From: Epilithonimonas bovis DSM 19482
GTDB lineage: Bacteria; Bacteroidota; Bacteroidia; Flavobacteriales; Weeksellaceae
DNA length: 59,697 bases
Assembly (NCBI RefSeq): GCF_900108115.1
Contig: NZ_FTPU01000019.1
Coordinates: 1 to 59,697 of the forward strand
Reading direction: 5' to 3'
Below are positions 1 to 8,157 of the stretch, one piece after another. Every line of letters begins with the position of its first letter. The first letter of the stretch is position 1. The notes under the pieces are model-generated. The model made no database searches. It was not told the origin of the DNA and was given only the letters and a program-made list of their open reading frames with translations. Made by a program: the position numbers and the translations under genes.

Positions 1-268
1 ATGAAAACCCTTTCTTGGTAACGCTCATTAGAAACATGGTTTTGTACCAAATTAAGAATGAAAGATTAGAATTTTGCATAATCGTTCCACTTTTCAAGGA
101 AATTCTTTTACGACACTTTTTGCATTCGTAGCTCCAGATGCTTTTAATCCAGAAATGCTCCTTGTGACCGCACTTGCAAACCACTCCGATTTTATCTCTC
201 TGCTCCTTAAAATGAATTCTGCAATCTTCCTCTCTCCCAAAATGCGTTGTAAAACTAAATATATTCAT
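1..268 (-). mobile_element. IS1595-type transposase, N-terminal part (cut by window edge)
   Basis: Reading leftward from an ATG at 268 gives 89 open codons that run off the window. The protein begins MNIFSFTTHFGREEDC and continues with a zinc-ribbon: a C-x-C pair (CKCGHKEHFW) followed about 20 residues later by CKKC, then SGTIMQNSNLSFLIWYKT. That arrangement and wording is typical of the N-terminal zinc-ribbon of IS1595/ISXO2-type DDE transposases. The catalytic domain would lie outside the window. The inverted repeat at this end should fall between 268 and the truncated AraC gene at 304, but I could not define it. Family assignment is from recognition of the motif pattern. Confidence 0.8.
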
Positions 269-303
269 CTAACTAATTGAATTATAAGTAAATATACGAA
301 ATT

Positions 304-972
304 ATGTGTAATTACGGATATTCATATTTTATTAAACCTAAACAAATTCACACTTGGAATGTAGATAAACGATGGGAAGGTTACCAAATTTTGATTTCGC
401 CCATACTTCTACAAGAGTACAGTATTGACTTTAGCTTTTTTCAGTATAACATTAAAGAAGCCTTGTTCCTAACTAATGATGAACAAAACCGAATAGAAAA
501 TTTATACGAACAAATTTTTGAGGAATACCAAAAAGACAACTATGACATGGCTCTCTTGTTGGCCTATTGCAATCTGATATTTACTTACATCGGCAAATGC
601 TATAAACGTCAGTTTGAAACCAGACAGCCACTTTATAACAAATTAGTTACAGAATTTAAGAAGTTACTGAACGATTACTATTCAAACGGGCAGCAAGGAA
701 TGCCAAACGTTCATTATTTTTCAAATAAATTACATTTGTCTTCCAACTACTTTGGCGACTTAATCAAATTCAACACAGGTAAAACGCCTTCAGAGATTAT
801 TCAGGATAAAATAATTTCAGAGGCAAAAAAGCATTTGGAAATATCAAATAAAACCGTTGCTGAGATAGGGTATGATTTAGGCTTTGATTATCCCACATAC
901 TTTACAAGATTCTTTAAAAAACAGACGGGATCAACACCCACAACATATAGAAAAAATAAAGCCAGCAGGTAA
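304..972 (+). CDS. AraC-family regulator lacking its N-terminal region
   Basis: The 222-residue product ends in a complete AraC DNA-binding domain: a first helix-turn-helix around LSSNYFGDLIKFNTGKTPSE and a second around VAEIGYDLGFDYPTYFTRFF, closing with TGSTPTTYR. Bacteroidota members of this family are usually about 290-300 residues with an N-terminal cupin-like sensor. Here only the tail of that sensor remains (IHTWNVDKRWEGYQILISP). The frame is closed by TAA just upstream of ATG 304, and an IS1595-type transposase begins only 36 bases away in the opposite direction. I infer that IS insertion removed the 5' third. The remnant may be inactive or may act as a sensor-less DNA binder. Confidence 0.75.
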   Translation: MCNYGYSYFIKPKQIHTWNVDKRWEGYQILISPILLQEYSIDFSFFQYNIKEALFLTNDEQNRIENLYEQIFEEYQKDNYDMALLLAYCNLIFTYIGKCYKRQFETRQPLYNKLVTEFKKLLNDYYSNGQQGMPNVHYFSNKLHLSSNYFGDLIKFNTGKTPSEIIQDKIISEAKKHLEISNKTVAEIGYDLGFDYPTYFTRFFKKQTGSTPTTYRKNKASR

Positions 973-1269
973 TAGCTAAGTTTTCGTTGCGTGCGTAGCA
1001 CGAACAATGAAAACACTGTTGAACTGGAGCTTGGGAAGCTTTTTTACAGGTTTTTTCAAACATTATGAATTTATCGTAAAATTTTTAGAGGATATTTCAA
1101 GAAAGCAGGTTGTTCTCTTTTTTTTGTTGCCATTTTACTGATTAATAATTAGTTTTACAAAGTAACTAAATATGGAGCAGAGAAAGCTACCGAAGGTTTA
1201 GTTCAACATTGGTAACCGTTGCACAACTCCCTATTTCTGATAAAATATCATGATCAACTATAAAAAGCG

Positions 1270-1302
1270 ACCTCTTTTAAAGTAATTTAAGAGGTTTTTT
1301 TG
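1270..1302 (+). terminator. Intrinsic terminator in gene debris
   Basis: ACCTCTT (1270-1276) pairs with AAGAGGT (1289-1295) and is followed by a run of T on the plus strand. It probably ended a gene that has since been lost, since no intact plus-strand gene lies directly upstream. Confidence 0.55.
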
Positions 1303-1374
1303 TGAACTGAAAACACGAATGAAGTCGTAGTTTTCCCATGATTTTTAGACACAACCTGCATAAATGTCATTTGA

Positions 1375-1554
1375 AATACGAATACCCATTTTTCTATAAA
1401 ACATTCTGGCGAATTACGCAAGGTTGCCAGGACCCACAAAAATGCTGAGTTTACCAATATCTGGCTTGGGCAATCGATCAATCAATTCAGTGGACAATCA
1501 ACGGCCCAGATTATTAAGGATCTGATTGAACAGGCGGAAAATTACAGCCGCTGA
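1375..1554 (+). pseudogene. C-terminal remnant of an unidentified protein
   Basis: An open frame without a start codon ends at TGA 1552-1554. It reads ...RKVARTHKNAEFTNIWLGQ followed by SINQFSGQSTAQIIKDLIEQ. The composition is protein-like. The WLGQS...IIKDLI ending faintly recalls the C-terminus of FMN-dependent nitronate monooxygenases, but that is a weak guess. No upstream part of such a protein is visible. Confidence 0.3.
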
Positions 1555-1727
1555 AAGATATTGCTAAAGACATTAAAAAATGTCCCTAAAACACCATTTA
1601 ATATAATTTTCTTATTTTCACAATTCTTTAGCTGTCCTGTGTACTCAAAATACCTGTACCATTCTGTAGGCAGCTTCTCGAAATCTTGACTGATAATTAG
1701 CTCTGGCTTTTTTATTGTTTAACCAGG

Positions 1728-2393
1728 TTGCTCAGCAACTTAATATTTTATCGTTCACCGTTATCAGTCCATTATAAGATCATTGTCAGAGAAAGAAAGA
1801 TAAAATGTGTCCTCCAGTTCAGTGGTGTTAATTCATTTATGTATTTTGCGCCCACCATTTTACTGGAAACAGGGCTGAGCACCCAGGCTGCTTTAACGGC
1901 AACTATTGGCAACGGTATTGTTTCTGTCGTCGCTACTCTTATTGGTATTAATTTTATTTCCAAGAAAGGAAGGCGCCCCATCATTATCAGTGGTTTGACG
2001 GGCGTTATATGTTGCCATATCCTTTTGGCCAGTGCTTTTTTGCTGTTGCCTGAGACACCAGTCAGAAGTTACATCATCCTTTTCCTAATGCTTGTGTTTC
2101 TGTTTTTTGTGCAATCTATGGTAGCGGTAGTTTACTGGCTGATGATCTCTGAAATGTTTCCGCTTCGTCTCCGTGGTATTGCTACAGGGCTGGCGGTGTG
2201 CATGCAATGGTTTGCCAATGCAGCAGTAGCGTTTTTATTTCCGGTTTTGCTGGACAGCCTGGGCGGGAAAACATTTATCATTTTTGCGGTGATTAACAGC
2301 CTTTCCCTGCTGTTCTTATGGAAGTTTATGCCGGAAACCAAAGGTAAATCCCTGGAGATGCTTGAAAAACATTTTGAAAAGGAACTTTCGTAG
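1728..2393 (+). pseudogene. Sugar porter (MFS), C-terminal half only
   Basis: From about residue 30 the 221-residue frame matches the second half of MFS sugar porters (PF00083): QFSGVNSFMYFAPTILL corresponds to the helix 7 motif, GRRPII to the cytoplasmic loop motif, then EMFPLRLRGIATG, and PETKGKSLEMLEK is the family's C-terminal signature. About six membrane helices are visible where twelve are expected, with a normal length near 450-480 residues. The first 25-30 residues (MLSNLIFYRSPLSVHYK) do not resemble the family, so the ATG at 1728 is probably accidental. The gene has lost its 5' half and is very likely non-functional. Confidence 0.75.
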
Positions 2394-2570
2394 GCAGATC
2401 GTTATCTATGCTAATAAATCTAACCATCAAGAATTCAGCTATTGGTAATTTTGATTTATTATGAAAGGTATCAGGCTACATGATTGAGAAGCCTGTATAG
2501 ATGAAACTGTACCCAGTACTATATATTTGCCAGGTGCACAGAAAACAGCCAGGTGCTGATATAAAATAAA

Positions 2571-2596
2571 ATTAAGGCTGATTTCTCAGCCTTAAT
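2571..2596 (-). terminator. nadA terminator
   Basis: ATTAAGGCTGA and TCAGCCTTAAT form an 11-bp perfect stem with a four-base loop. On the minus strand it is followed by TTTATTTT. It lies 29 bases beyond the nadA stop codon. Confidence 0.85.
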
Positions 2597-2624
2597 CTCA
2601 TTATGTTAATTGTTACAATAGATT

Positions 2625-3641
2625 TTATTTGATACTTTTGGAAAGCTCGAGCATGGCTTCTATCGGCTTAAGCGCTTTGAGCCTTAACTCTTCATCAATA
2701 ATAATCTCCGGAAGTTCGTACTTCATGCACAGGTACAGTTTTTCCAAAGTGTTGCGTTTCATATAAAAGCACTCGGAGCAGTTGCAACTCTCGTCGAAAA
2801 CTAGAGCCGGGATCAATGTTTTATGCGGGGCGCGTTTCTTCATCTCATGCAATATGCCTTCCTCTGTAGCGATGATAAACTCCTGGCAATCGTCTTTTTC
2901 CACATAATTGAGGAGGGCAGATGTTGAACCGATAAAATGCGCCAGTTCCAGCACCGGTGATTCGCTCTCGGGGTGTGCAATCAGTTTGGCATTAGGATGC
3001 TCCGCCAGCTGTTTGGCAATACGTTCCATAGAAAATGCTTCGTGCACGATGCAGCTCCCGTCCCAAAGGATCATATCCCTTCCTGTTTTTTTGCTGAGGT
3101 AACGGCCCAGGTTTTTGTCTGGGGCAAAAATGACAGGGCGGTCTTTTGGTAAAGCTTCGATAATCGTTTCTGCATTGGAACTGGTGACGATGATGTCGCT
3201 CTCTGCCTTAGTTTCTGCATTACAGTTGATGTAAGTGGCTACGAGTGCGTTAGGATATTTTTCACGCATTTTTCTCAGGCCTTCACCGCTGCATCCGTCC
3301 GCCAGAGAGCAGCCTGCCAAAGTGTCGGGTAAGACTACTTTTTTATTCGGATTAAGTATTTTTGCAGCCTCTGCCATAAAATGGACACCGCAGAATGCGA
3401 TCATGTCAGCATCTGTATCTTTTGCCTGTCTTGCCAATTGCAGTGAGTCGCCAAGGAAATCAGCAATATCCTGGATAGGCCCAGGCTGGTAGTAATGGGC
3501 GAGGATGACGGCATTTTTTTCTTTCTTAAGATCAAGGATGGCTTTTATAAGATCGTCGCCGGTAGGGATTTCCAAACCTTTAAGATCCAGAAAACCTTTT
3601 ACAGGCATCTGATCTACGGCGGTGTCAAGTGTATCTTTCAT
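2625..3641 (-). CDS. nadA: Quinolinate synthase NadA
   Basis: NadA condenses iminoaspartate with dihydroxyacetone phosphate to quinolinate in NAD synthesis, using a [4Fe-4S] cluster. The 338-residue length is normal. Visible family signatures are [19 protein letters not shown] near residues 44-62, [15 protein letters not shown] near 82-96, AGCSLADGC with Cys111, WDGSCIVHE with Cys197, and CNCSECF with Cys286-291. The three cysteine regions are where the cluster ligands are expected. It is the last gene of a leftward set yicC-gmk-nadA, 50 bases after gmk. The partner genes nadB and nadC are not in the window. Confidence 0.96.
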   Translation of the reverse strand: MKDTLDTAVDQMPVKGFLDLKGLEIPTGDDLIKAILDLKKEKNAVILAHYYQPGPIQDIADFLGDSLQLARQAKDTDADMIAFCGVHFMAEAAKILNPNKKVVLPDTLAGCSLADGCSGEGLRKMREKYPNALVATYINCNAETKAESDIIVTSSNAETIIEALPKDRPVIFAPDKNLGRYLSKKTGRDMILWDGSCIVHEAFSMERIAKQLAEHPNAKLIAHPESESPVLELAHFIGSTSALLNYVEKDDCQEFIIATEEGILHEMKKRAPHKTLIPALVFDESCNCSECFYMKRNTLEKLYLCMKYELPEIIIDEELRLKALKPIEAMLELSKSIK

Positions 3642-3691
3642 CTCGGTTTTTTTTAGATTAAATGAATGTGGAGCTGTGTGTTATGGCTCAA

Positions 3692-4261
3692 CTAATGATT
3701 TATAAATTGGTTAATCACCTTTTCTACTTCGGCTTTTGCTTCTGCCAAATCGGTATTAACGATGACGGTGTCAAACTGGTCTTTATAGGCCATCTCTTCT
3801 TCGGCTTTGGCCACTCTGGTTCTGATGGTCTCGGCAGAATCTGTATCTCTGGAGATCAATCTCCGTTCCAATTCCGCAATGCTTGGTGGCATGATAAATA
3901 TGGACAGGGCCTTATCCCCAAAAATGTTTTTGAGCCGGACGCCGCCTTTAACATCCACATCAAAGATGACTACTTTGCCTTCCTGCCAGATCCGCTCTAC
4001 TTCAGACTTTAGCGTGCCGTAATATTTGTCGGTGTAAACCTCTTCAAATTCTACAAATGCCTGTTCCGTAATTTTTGTGCGGAACTCCTCGGGTGTCAGG
4101 AAGTAATAATCCTGAGCGTGTTTTTCTTCGCCTCTTGGCAATCTTGTAGTGGCTGAAACCGAAAAACTCAATTGTGGCACCACAGATAAACCGTGCTTAA
4201 CCAATGTGGTTTTACCACTACCGGATGGTGCCGAAAAAATAATTACTTTTCCCATACGCAA
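3692..4261 (-). CDS. gmk: Guanylate kinase
   Basis: The 189-residue enzyme phosphorylates GMP to GDP with ATP. The P-loop FSAPSGSGKTT is at residues 9-19, TRLPRGEEKHAQDYYFL is the GMP-binding region, FEEVYTDKYYGT follows, and RDTDSAETIRTRVAKAEEE forms the lid with the usual arginines. ATG codons occur at 4261 and 4255 (MRMGK); either could be used. Upstream is an unusual 7-base tandem repeat separating it from yicC, which is a common neighbour of gmk. nadA follows on the same strand. Confidence 0.96.
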   Translation of the reverse strand: MRMGKVIIFSAPSGSGKTTLVKHGLSVVPQLSFSVSATTRLPRGEEKHAQDYYFLTPEEFRTKITEQAFVEFEEVYTDKYYGTLKSEVERIWQEGKVVIFDVDVKGGVRLKNIFGDKALSIFIMPPSIAELERRLISRDTDSAETIRTRVAKAEEEMAYKDQFDTVIVNTDLAEAKAEVEKVINQFINH

Positions 4262-4272
4262 TTGGTAAATTT

Positions 4273-4363
4273 AATTATCAATTATCAATTATCAATTATC
4301 AATTATCAATTATCAATTATCAATTATCAATTATCAATTATCAATTATCAATTATCAATTATC
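4273..4363. repeat. 13 tandem copies of a 7-base unit (AATTATC)
   Basis: Thirteen perfect copies of AATTATC run from 4273 to 4363, followed by a degenerate copy (AATTATA) that merges with the yicC stop codon. The array fills almost the whole gap between gmk (start 4261) and yicC (stop 4366). On the coding strand of gmk the unit reads GATAATT, giving a TTG every 7 bases. Because the unit is not a multiple of three and lies outside genes, copy number could vary without harming a protein, and could change spacing in front of gmk. Confidence 0.97.
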
Positions 4364-4365
4364 AA

Positions 4366-5223
4366 TTATAATATATTAAGTGTCTGTTCTTTTATTTTCT
4401 CAAGATCATCCTTCATTTCCACCACCAGTTTCTGGATTTGGGAATGATTGGCTTTTGACCCCAGTGTATTAATTTCGCGGCCCATTTCCTGAGCGATAAA
4501 GCCCAGTTTTTTACCGTTGAAATCTTCGTTATTCATCACATCCAGATAGTACCTTATGTGTTGGGCCAGTCTTACTTTTTCCTCAGAGATATCCAGTTTT
4601 TCTATATAAAACATGATTTCCTGATAATATCTGGTTTCATCGATATTCTCAAATTCTTTAAGCGAGGATTGATAACGGTCTTTCACATTGGCAATTCTCT
4701 CTTCCTCAAAACCGGGAACTTTGGCCAGGTTGCTTTCTATCTTCAGGAGGTTTTTTTCAAGTTCTTTATGCAAAGTCAACCCTTCGGTTTTCCTGAATTC
4801 CAGAAACCTTCCCACCGCCTCACTTACAACCCCGAAAAGAAACTGCCATTCCGGCTCATCTATTTCGGATGTTTTTGTAGACAATGCTTCCGGCATTCTT
4901 ACGGCCATTTTAAGATATTCGAAATCCGGCCCATCTGCGGAGATACCCTTGAGCTGGCTGATATAATTATTGATAACATCCCTGTTGATGGTGACATCAT
5001 TGCTCTCTTCCAGATTTTCGCACTGGACGTAGCAGTCGACCTTGCCTCTCAGGATTCTGTCATTCAGCATTTTTCTGATTTCATATTCCTTTTCCTTGTA
5101 CCGTACTGGGGTTTTTATATTGAGGTCAAAGTTTTTGCTGTTCAGCGACTTGATGTCTACTGATACTTTTTTTCCTTCAAACAAAGCCTCAGCCCTGCCG
5201 AAGCCTGTCATAGATAATATCAT
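4366..5223 (-). CDS. yicC: YicC-family protein
   Basis: The product is 285 residues when started at ATG 5223, giving MILSMTGFGRAE, the family's usual N-terminus (YicC_N, then DUF1732). A TTG at 5244 would add seven residues but does not fit the family and overlaps the likely promoter. The C-terminal half includes DISEEKVRLAQHIRYYLD and GKKLGFIAQEMGREINTLG, a hallmark of the DUF1732 domain. E. coli YicC is reported to be an endoribonuclease; the role here is inferred from the family. The gene precedes gmk, a conserved neighbour. Confidence 0.9.
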   Translation of the reverse strand: MILSMTGFGRAEALFEGKKVSVDIKSLNSKNFDLNIKTPVRYKEKEYEIRKMLNDRILRGKVDCYVQCENLEESNDVTINRDVINNYISQLKGISADGPDFEYLKMAVRMPEALSTKTSEIDEPEWQFLFGVVSEAVGRFLEFRKTEGLTLHKELEKNLLKIESNLAKVPGFEEERIANVKDRYQSSLKEFENIDETRYYQEIMFYIEKLDISEEKVRLAQHIRYYLDVMNNEDFNGKKLGFIAQEMGREINTLGSKANHSQIQKLVVEMKDDLEKIKEQTLNIL

Positions 5224-5241
5224 AAGATTCTTATAAGGTTG

Positions 5242-5249
5242 CAAAGATA
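5242..5249 (-). promoter_or_regulatory. yicC promoter -7 box
   Basis: On the minus strand TATCTTTG matches the Bacteroidota -7 consensus TAnnTTTG. It lies 18 bases before ATG 5223. No clear TTG (-33) was found. Confidence 0.55.
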
Positions 5250-5340
5250 ATCATTTTCGGTCAGGAGAAAATTGTTAGAATTGTATTATGCTGATCAAAA
5301 ACAGGAATTAACATTATGATTGTATAAACTTGGTGTTTTT

Positions 5341-5373
5341 TTGGAATACTATTTGTGTAAAATCGTATTTTTG
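5341..5373 (+). promoter_or_regulatory. lpxK promoter, apparently leaderless
   Basis: TTG at 5341-5343 and TATTTTTG at 5366-5373 (22 bases apart) match the Bacteroidota -33/-7 pattern. The ATG of lpxK at 5380 is only six bases beyond the -7 box, so transcription would start at or next to the start codon. Confidence 0.6.
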
Positions 5374-5379
5374 CGGACT

Positions 5380-6405
5380 ATGAAAAGATGGTATCTCTAC
5401 CCTTTTTCCTTAGGTTATCATTTGGTTACTAGCATCAGGAATCGGATGTATGATTGGGGAATTTTTTCTTCTACGAAATTTAAAACACCAATTATTGGTG
5501 TCGGTAACCTGTCGGTAGGAGGCAGCGGAAAGTCGCCGATGGTTATGTACCTGGCGGATTTTCTGTCGCGCTCTTGCAGAACAGGAGTCTTGTCACGCGG
5601 TTATGGGCGCATCACAAAAGGTTATAAGATCGTTAACTATGACAGTAACTATAAATTGGTAGGCGACGAACCTATGCAGTTGTTTGAGCGGTTTCGGAAC
5701 CGTTTTGTCATTGGTGTTTGCGAAGACCGTGTGTATGGTGCCAAAAAGATTATTGATGAGATGGATCTGGATGTCCTCATCCTGGATGACAGCTATCAGC
5801 ACCGTGCCATAAAACCGGGGATGAATCTTCTGCTTACCGATTATAACGACCCATATTTTAAAGATTTTATTCTGCCTGCGGGAGATTTGCGCGAGAGCAG
5901 AAACGGGATGAAACGTGCCAATATCATCATGGTGACCAAATGCCCGGATGATCTTACCGAAGAAAAAAAACAATATTATATCTCCAGGATCAAGCCGCAG
6001 CATTACCAGAAGGTGTTTTTCTCTGCAATATCGTATGACGAAAATATTTTGGGCATTGATAAAATAATGCCGGTAAAAAACCTGGATTATTACGATGTCC
6101 TTCTGATTACCGGGATTGCCAATCCTTCACAGCTCCTGAAAGAGATTGCGAAGTATAATAAGAAGGTGAAGCATCTGCAGTATAAAGATCATCACAACTT
6201 TACCGATGATGATATAAAAAAGATAACCAATGAATACAAAAAACTGGGCGAATACAAAATGATCCTGACGACAGAGAAGGATTATGTACGCCTGAAGACG
6301 TTTGATTATCTGCGTGATAAGATCTTCTATTGGCCAATAAACGTGGAGATTGATAAGCGCGAAGAGTTTAATAAGATTATTCAGAATTATGTTAGAAAAG
6401 TATAA
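5380..6405 (+). CDS. lpxK: Tetraacyldisaccharide 4'-kinase LpxK
   Basis: LpxK phosphorylates the lipid A disaccharide precursor at the 4' position at the inner membrane. The product is 341 residues from ATG 5380 (MKRWYLYPFSLGYHLV); an upstream non-ATG extension to 5320 has no family support and would contain the promoter. GVGNLSVGGSGKSPMVMYL near residues 36-54 is the family P-loop, followed by LSRGYGR, VGDEPMQLFERF, and LDDSYQHRAIKPGMNLLLTD with the catalytic region. ILTTEKDYVRLKTF is in the C-terminal part. Its last 17 bases overlap pnp, suggesting co-translation. Confidence 0.95.
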   Translation: MKRWYLYPFSLGYHLVTSIRNRMYDWGIFSSTKFKTPIIGVGNLSVGGSGKSPMVMYLADFLSRSCRTGVLSRGYGRITKGYKIVNYDSNYKLVGDEPMQLFERFRNRFVIGVCEDRVYGAKKIIDEMDLDVLILDDSYQHRAIKPGMNLLLTDYNDPYFKDFILPAGDLRESRNGMKRANIIMVTKCPDDLTEEKKQYYISRIKPQHYQKVFFSAISYDENILGIDKIMPVKNLDYYDVLLITGIANPSQLLKEIAKYNKKVKHLQYKDHHNFTDDDIKKITNEYKKLGEYKMILTTEKDYVRLKTFDYLRDKIFYWPINVEIDKREEFNKIIQNYVRKV

Positions 6406-7201
6406 GCATACAGCAGAATTTATCAAAAATATTATTGGGGAGACACCTGATTTTGCCATCGTTTTGGGTTCCGGCCTTGGAACACTTCAGAACGAGGTAG
6501 AAGCTATCCATACCTTGGATTATAAAGAGATCCCTCACTTTCCGCAAACGACAGTTGCTGGGCACGGCGGTAAGCTGATTTATGGTATGCTGGAAGGTAA
6601 AAAAGTTCTTATGATGAGTGGAAGATTCCACTATTATGAGGGCCACTCTATGGAGACGGTGACATTCCCGATACGGGTTTTTCATCTTTTGGGGATCAAA
6701 AACCTGATTCTTTCCAACGCTGCCGGGGGCGTTAATCCTGACTTCAGCGTGGCCGACATTATGATCTTGACAGATCACATCAATATGATGCCCGAGCATC
6801 CGCTGAGAGGCCGTAATATAGACGAACTGGGGCCACGCTTTGTGGATATGAGTGAACCTTACAGCAAGAAGATGATTGCCGTTGCAAAGGATGTCGCCAA
6901 GACCGAAGCTATTGATGCTAAAGAAGGCGTTTATGTGGCACTGTCCGGGCCAACATTCGAGACACCGGCGGAGTATGGTATGGTACGGGCCATTGGTGGA
7001 GATGCTGTCGGGATGAGTACCGTGCCCGAAGTTATTGTTGCCAGGCATCAGGGGATGGATTGTTTTTGTCTTTCTGTTATCACCGATTTGGGAGGTCCGG
7101 AAATTGCCTTTGCAGTCTCACATGATGAAGTTTTGGAAGCCGCCAACAAGGCGATGCCTAATGTCATAAAATTAGTCAAAGGCCTGGTAAGAAATTACTG
7201 A
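6389..7201 (+). CDS. Purine nucleoside phosphorylase
   Basis: This trimeric-type PNP (270 residues) cleaves purine nucleosides with phosphate for purine salvage. AIVLGSGLG near residue 20 is the phosphate-binding loop. HFPQTTVAGHGGKLIYG, MMSGRFHYYEGH, LSNAAGGVNP, SGPTFETPAEYGMVR and GMSTVPEVIVARH are all family signatures. ATG 6389 is chosen because it gives MLEKYKHTAEFIK; an upstream start would only add residues from lpxK-overlapping DNA. The start lies within the last 17 bases of lpxK. A strong terminator follows. Confidence 0.94.
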   Translation: MLEKYKHTAEFIKNIIGETPDFAIVLGSGLGTLQNEVEAIHTLDYKEIPHFPQTTVAGHGGKLIYGMLEGKKVLMMSGRFHYYEGHSMETVTFPIRVFHLLGIKNLILSNAAGGVNPDFSVADIMILTDHINMMPEHPLRGRNIDELGPRFVDMSEPYSKKMIAVAKDVAKTEAIDAKEGVYVALSGPTFETPAEYGMVRAIGGDAVGMSTVPEVIVARHQGMDCFCLSVITDLGGPEIAFAVSHDEVLEAANKAMPNVIKLVKGLVRNY

Positions 7202-7223
7202 TTATATTGGTAAATGGATATTG

Positions 7224-7248
7224 GCGGCAAAATGGCCGCTTTTTTTTT
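7224..7248 (+). terminator. pnp terminator
   Basis: GCGGC (7224-7228) pairs with GCCGC (7235-7239), followed by nine T. It ends the lpxK-pnp transcript. Confidence 0.85.
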
Positions 7249-7458
7249 AAATTGTAGAGGTCATAACTTAATTACATTCTAAAAAATATAATATTCTCCC
7301 TAATAAGACAGATTTTAATTTCAGCATTTGCATAATCAGAAAAATCTGAGAGAATTAGAAATAATCAGAAATCCTTGTAATAAAGAATGGCGTTATGAAA
7401 ATATCTTTTGACCTCTATTAAATTATATTGACTAAATTCGTTGTAAATAATTAAAAAA

Positions 7459-7974
7459 ATGAAGAGGATTTTAGCTTACATCTTACTGTTGGCTTTTCAG
7501 TTTGGTTTTTCCCAGGAGTTTCCCAAAGTGCTTAAAACCAATTTTTCTAAAGAAGCTTTAGCACAAAAATTACAGGATGAAAATGGGAAAGAGATTTCTA
7601 TTAAGGACATTCTGGATCATCACAAAGGCAAAGTAGTCGTTTTAGATTTCTGGGCTGGTTGGTGCAGAGATTGTTTAAAAGCGTTTCCAAAAGCTGCCGA
7701 ACTCGAGGCGCAAAACCCAAATATTGATTTTGTTTTTCTTTCACTGGAACGCTCCAGAGAAGGTTTTGATAAAAGCCTGGATAAATTTGAGATGAAGGAT
7801 AAAGAAAATTACTGGTTCGCGTCGGGTTGGAAGAATGATTTCAACAATTATATTGACCTCAACTGGATCCCGAGGTACATTGTGGTGGATCAAAAATCGA
7901 ACATTGCAAAATACTATGCCATCTCACCGGATGACCCAGAAATTCAATCGACAATCGACAAGCTTACAAAATAA
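7459..7974 (+). CDS. Secreted thioredoxin-like (TlpA/ResA-type) protein
   Basis: The 171-residue product begins with a signal peptide (MKRILAYILLLAFQFGFSQ). A thioredoxin fold follows, with VVVLDFWAGWCRDCLKAFP carrying the CxxC pair (WCRDC, residues about 72-76) and WIPRYIVVD supplying the cis-proline after the strand. This suggests a periplasmic thiol-disulfide reductase, as in cytochrome c maturation or envelope protein repair, though no partner genes are adjacent to say which. It stands alone between two terminators. No clear promoter box was found within the 257 bases upstream. Confidence 0.85.
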   Translation: MKRILAYILLLAFQFGFSQEFPKVLKTNFSKEALAQKLQDENGKEISIKDILDHHKGKVVVLDFWAGWCRDCLKAFPKAAELEAQNPNIDFVFLSLERSREGFDKSLDKFEMKDKENYWFASGWKNDFNNYIDLNWIPRYIVVDQKSNIAKYYAISPDDPEIQSTIDKLTK

Positions 7975-7982
7975 TAATATAC

Positions 7983-8011
7983 AATCCCGAAAAATTTCCG
8001 GGATTTTTTTT
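7983..8011 (+). terminator. Terminator of the thioredoxin-like gene
   Basis: AATCCCG (7983-7989) pairs with CGGGATT (7999-8005), followed by a T-run to 8011. A TAAATTTG box at 8015-8022 follows at once and might start the dinB transcript. Confidence 0.85.
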
Positions 8012-8014
8012 GCT

Positions 8015-8022
8015 TAAATTTG
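8015..8022 (+). promoter_or_regulatory. Possible dinB promoter -7 box
   Basis: TAAATTTG matches TAnnTTTG. It lies directly after the upstream terminator and 135 bases before the dinB ATG. No obvious TTG is correctly spaced, so this is tentative. Confidence 0.35.
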
Positions 8023-8157
8023 TAGTAATTGATGAAAGAAAATTGAAAAAGATTGGTAATTAGTGAGTCTTTAGAACATCATCAATATTGTCCCATTGCT
8101 TAAAAGGTTTAATTTTATTATACTAATTTCTAAAATCTTGTATTTAACTTCCACTTC

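Larger units (their letters stand above)
973..1727. other. 755-base stretch with no intact gene
   Basis: No convincing gene is present. On the plus strand an ATG at 1007 opens 44 codons ending in hydrophobic residues (stop 1139-1141), with no recognisable family. A second open piece (1375-1554) is listed separately. On the minus strand about 1542-1716 is open without a start codon and unrecognised. A 7-bp hairpin with a T-run lies at 1270-1302. Together with the truncated genes on both sides this looks like decayed gene debris. Confidence 0.5.

Noticed and set aside
74-280. A rightward 68-codon open frame
   Set aside because: It lies opposite the IS1595-type transposase N-terminus, whose zinc-ribbon motifs are clear on the minus strand.
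1287-1481. A leftward 64-codon frame
   Set aside because: No motif or start signal, and it overlaps the plus-strand remnant that looks more protein-like.
4193-4447. A frame encoding repeated NYQLSII units
   Set aside because: It is the translation of the 7-base tandem repeat and parts of gmk and yicC in the wrong strand; three heptamers make a 7-residue period in every frame.
5224-5244. TTG start of yicC at 5244
   Set aside because: The family N-terminus begins at MILSMTGFGRAE (ATG 5223), and the extension overlaps the -7 box.
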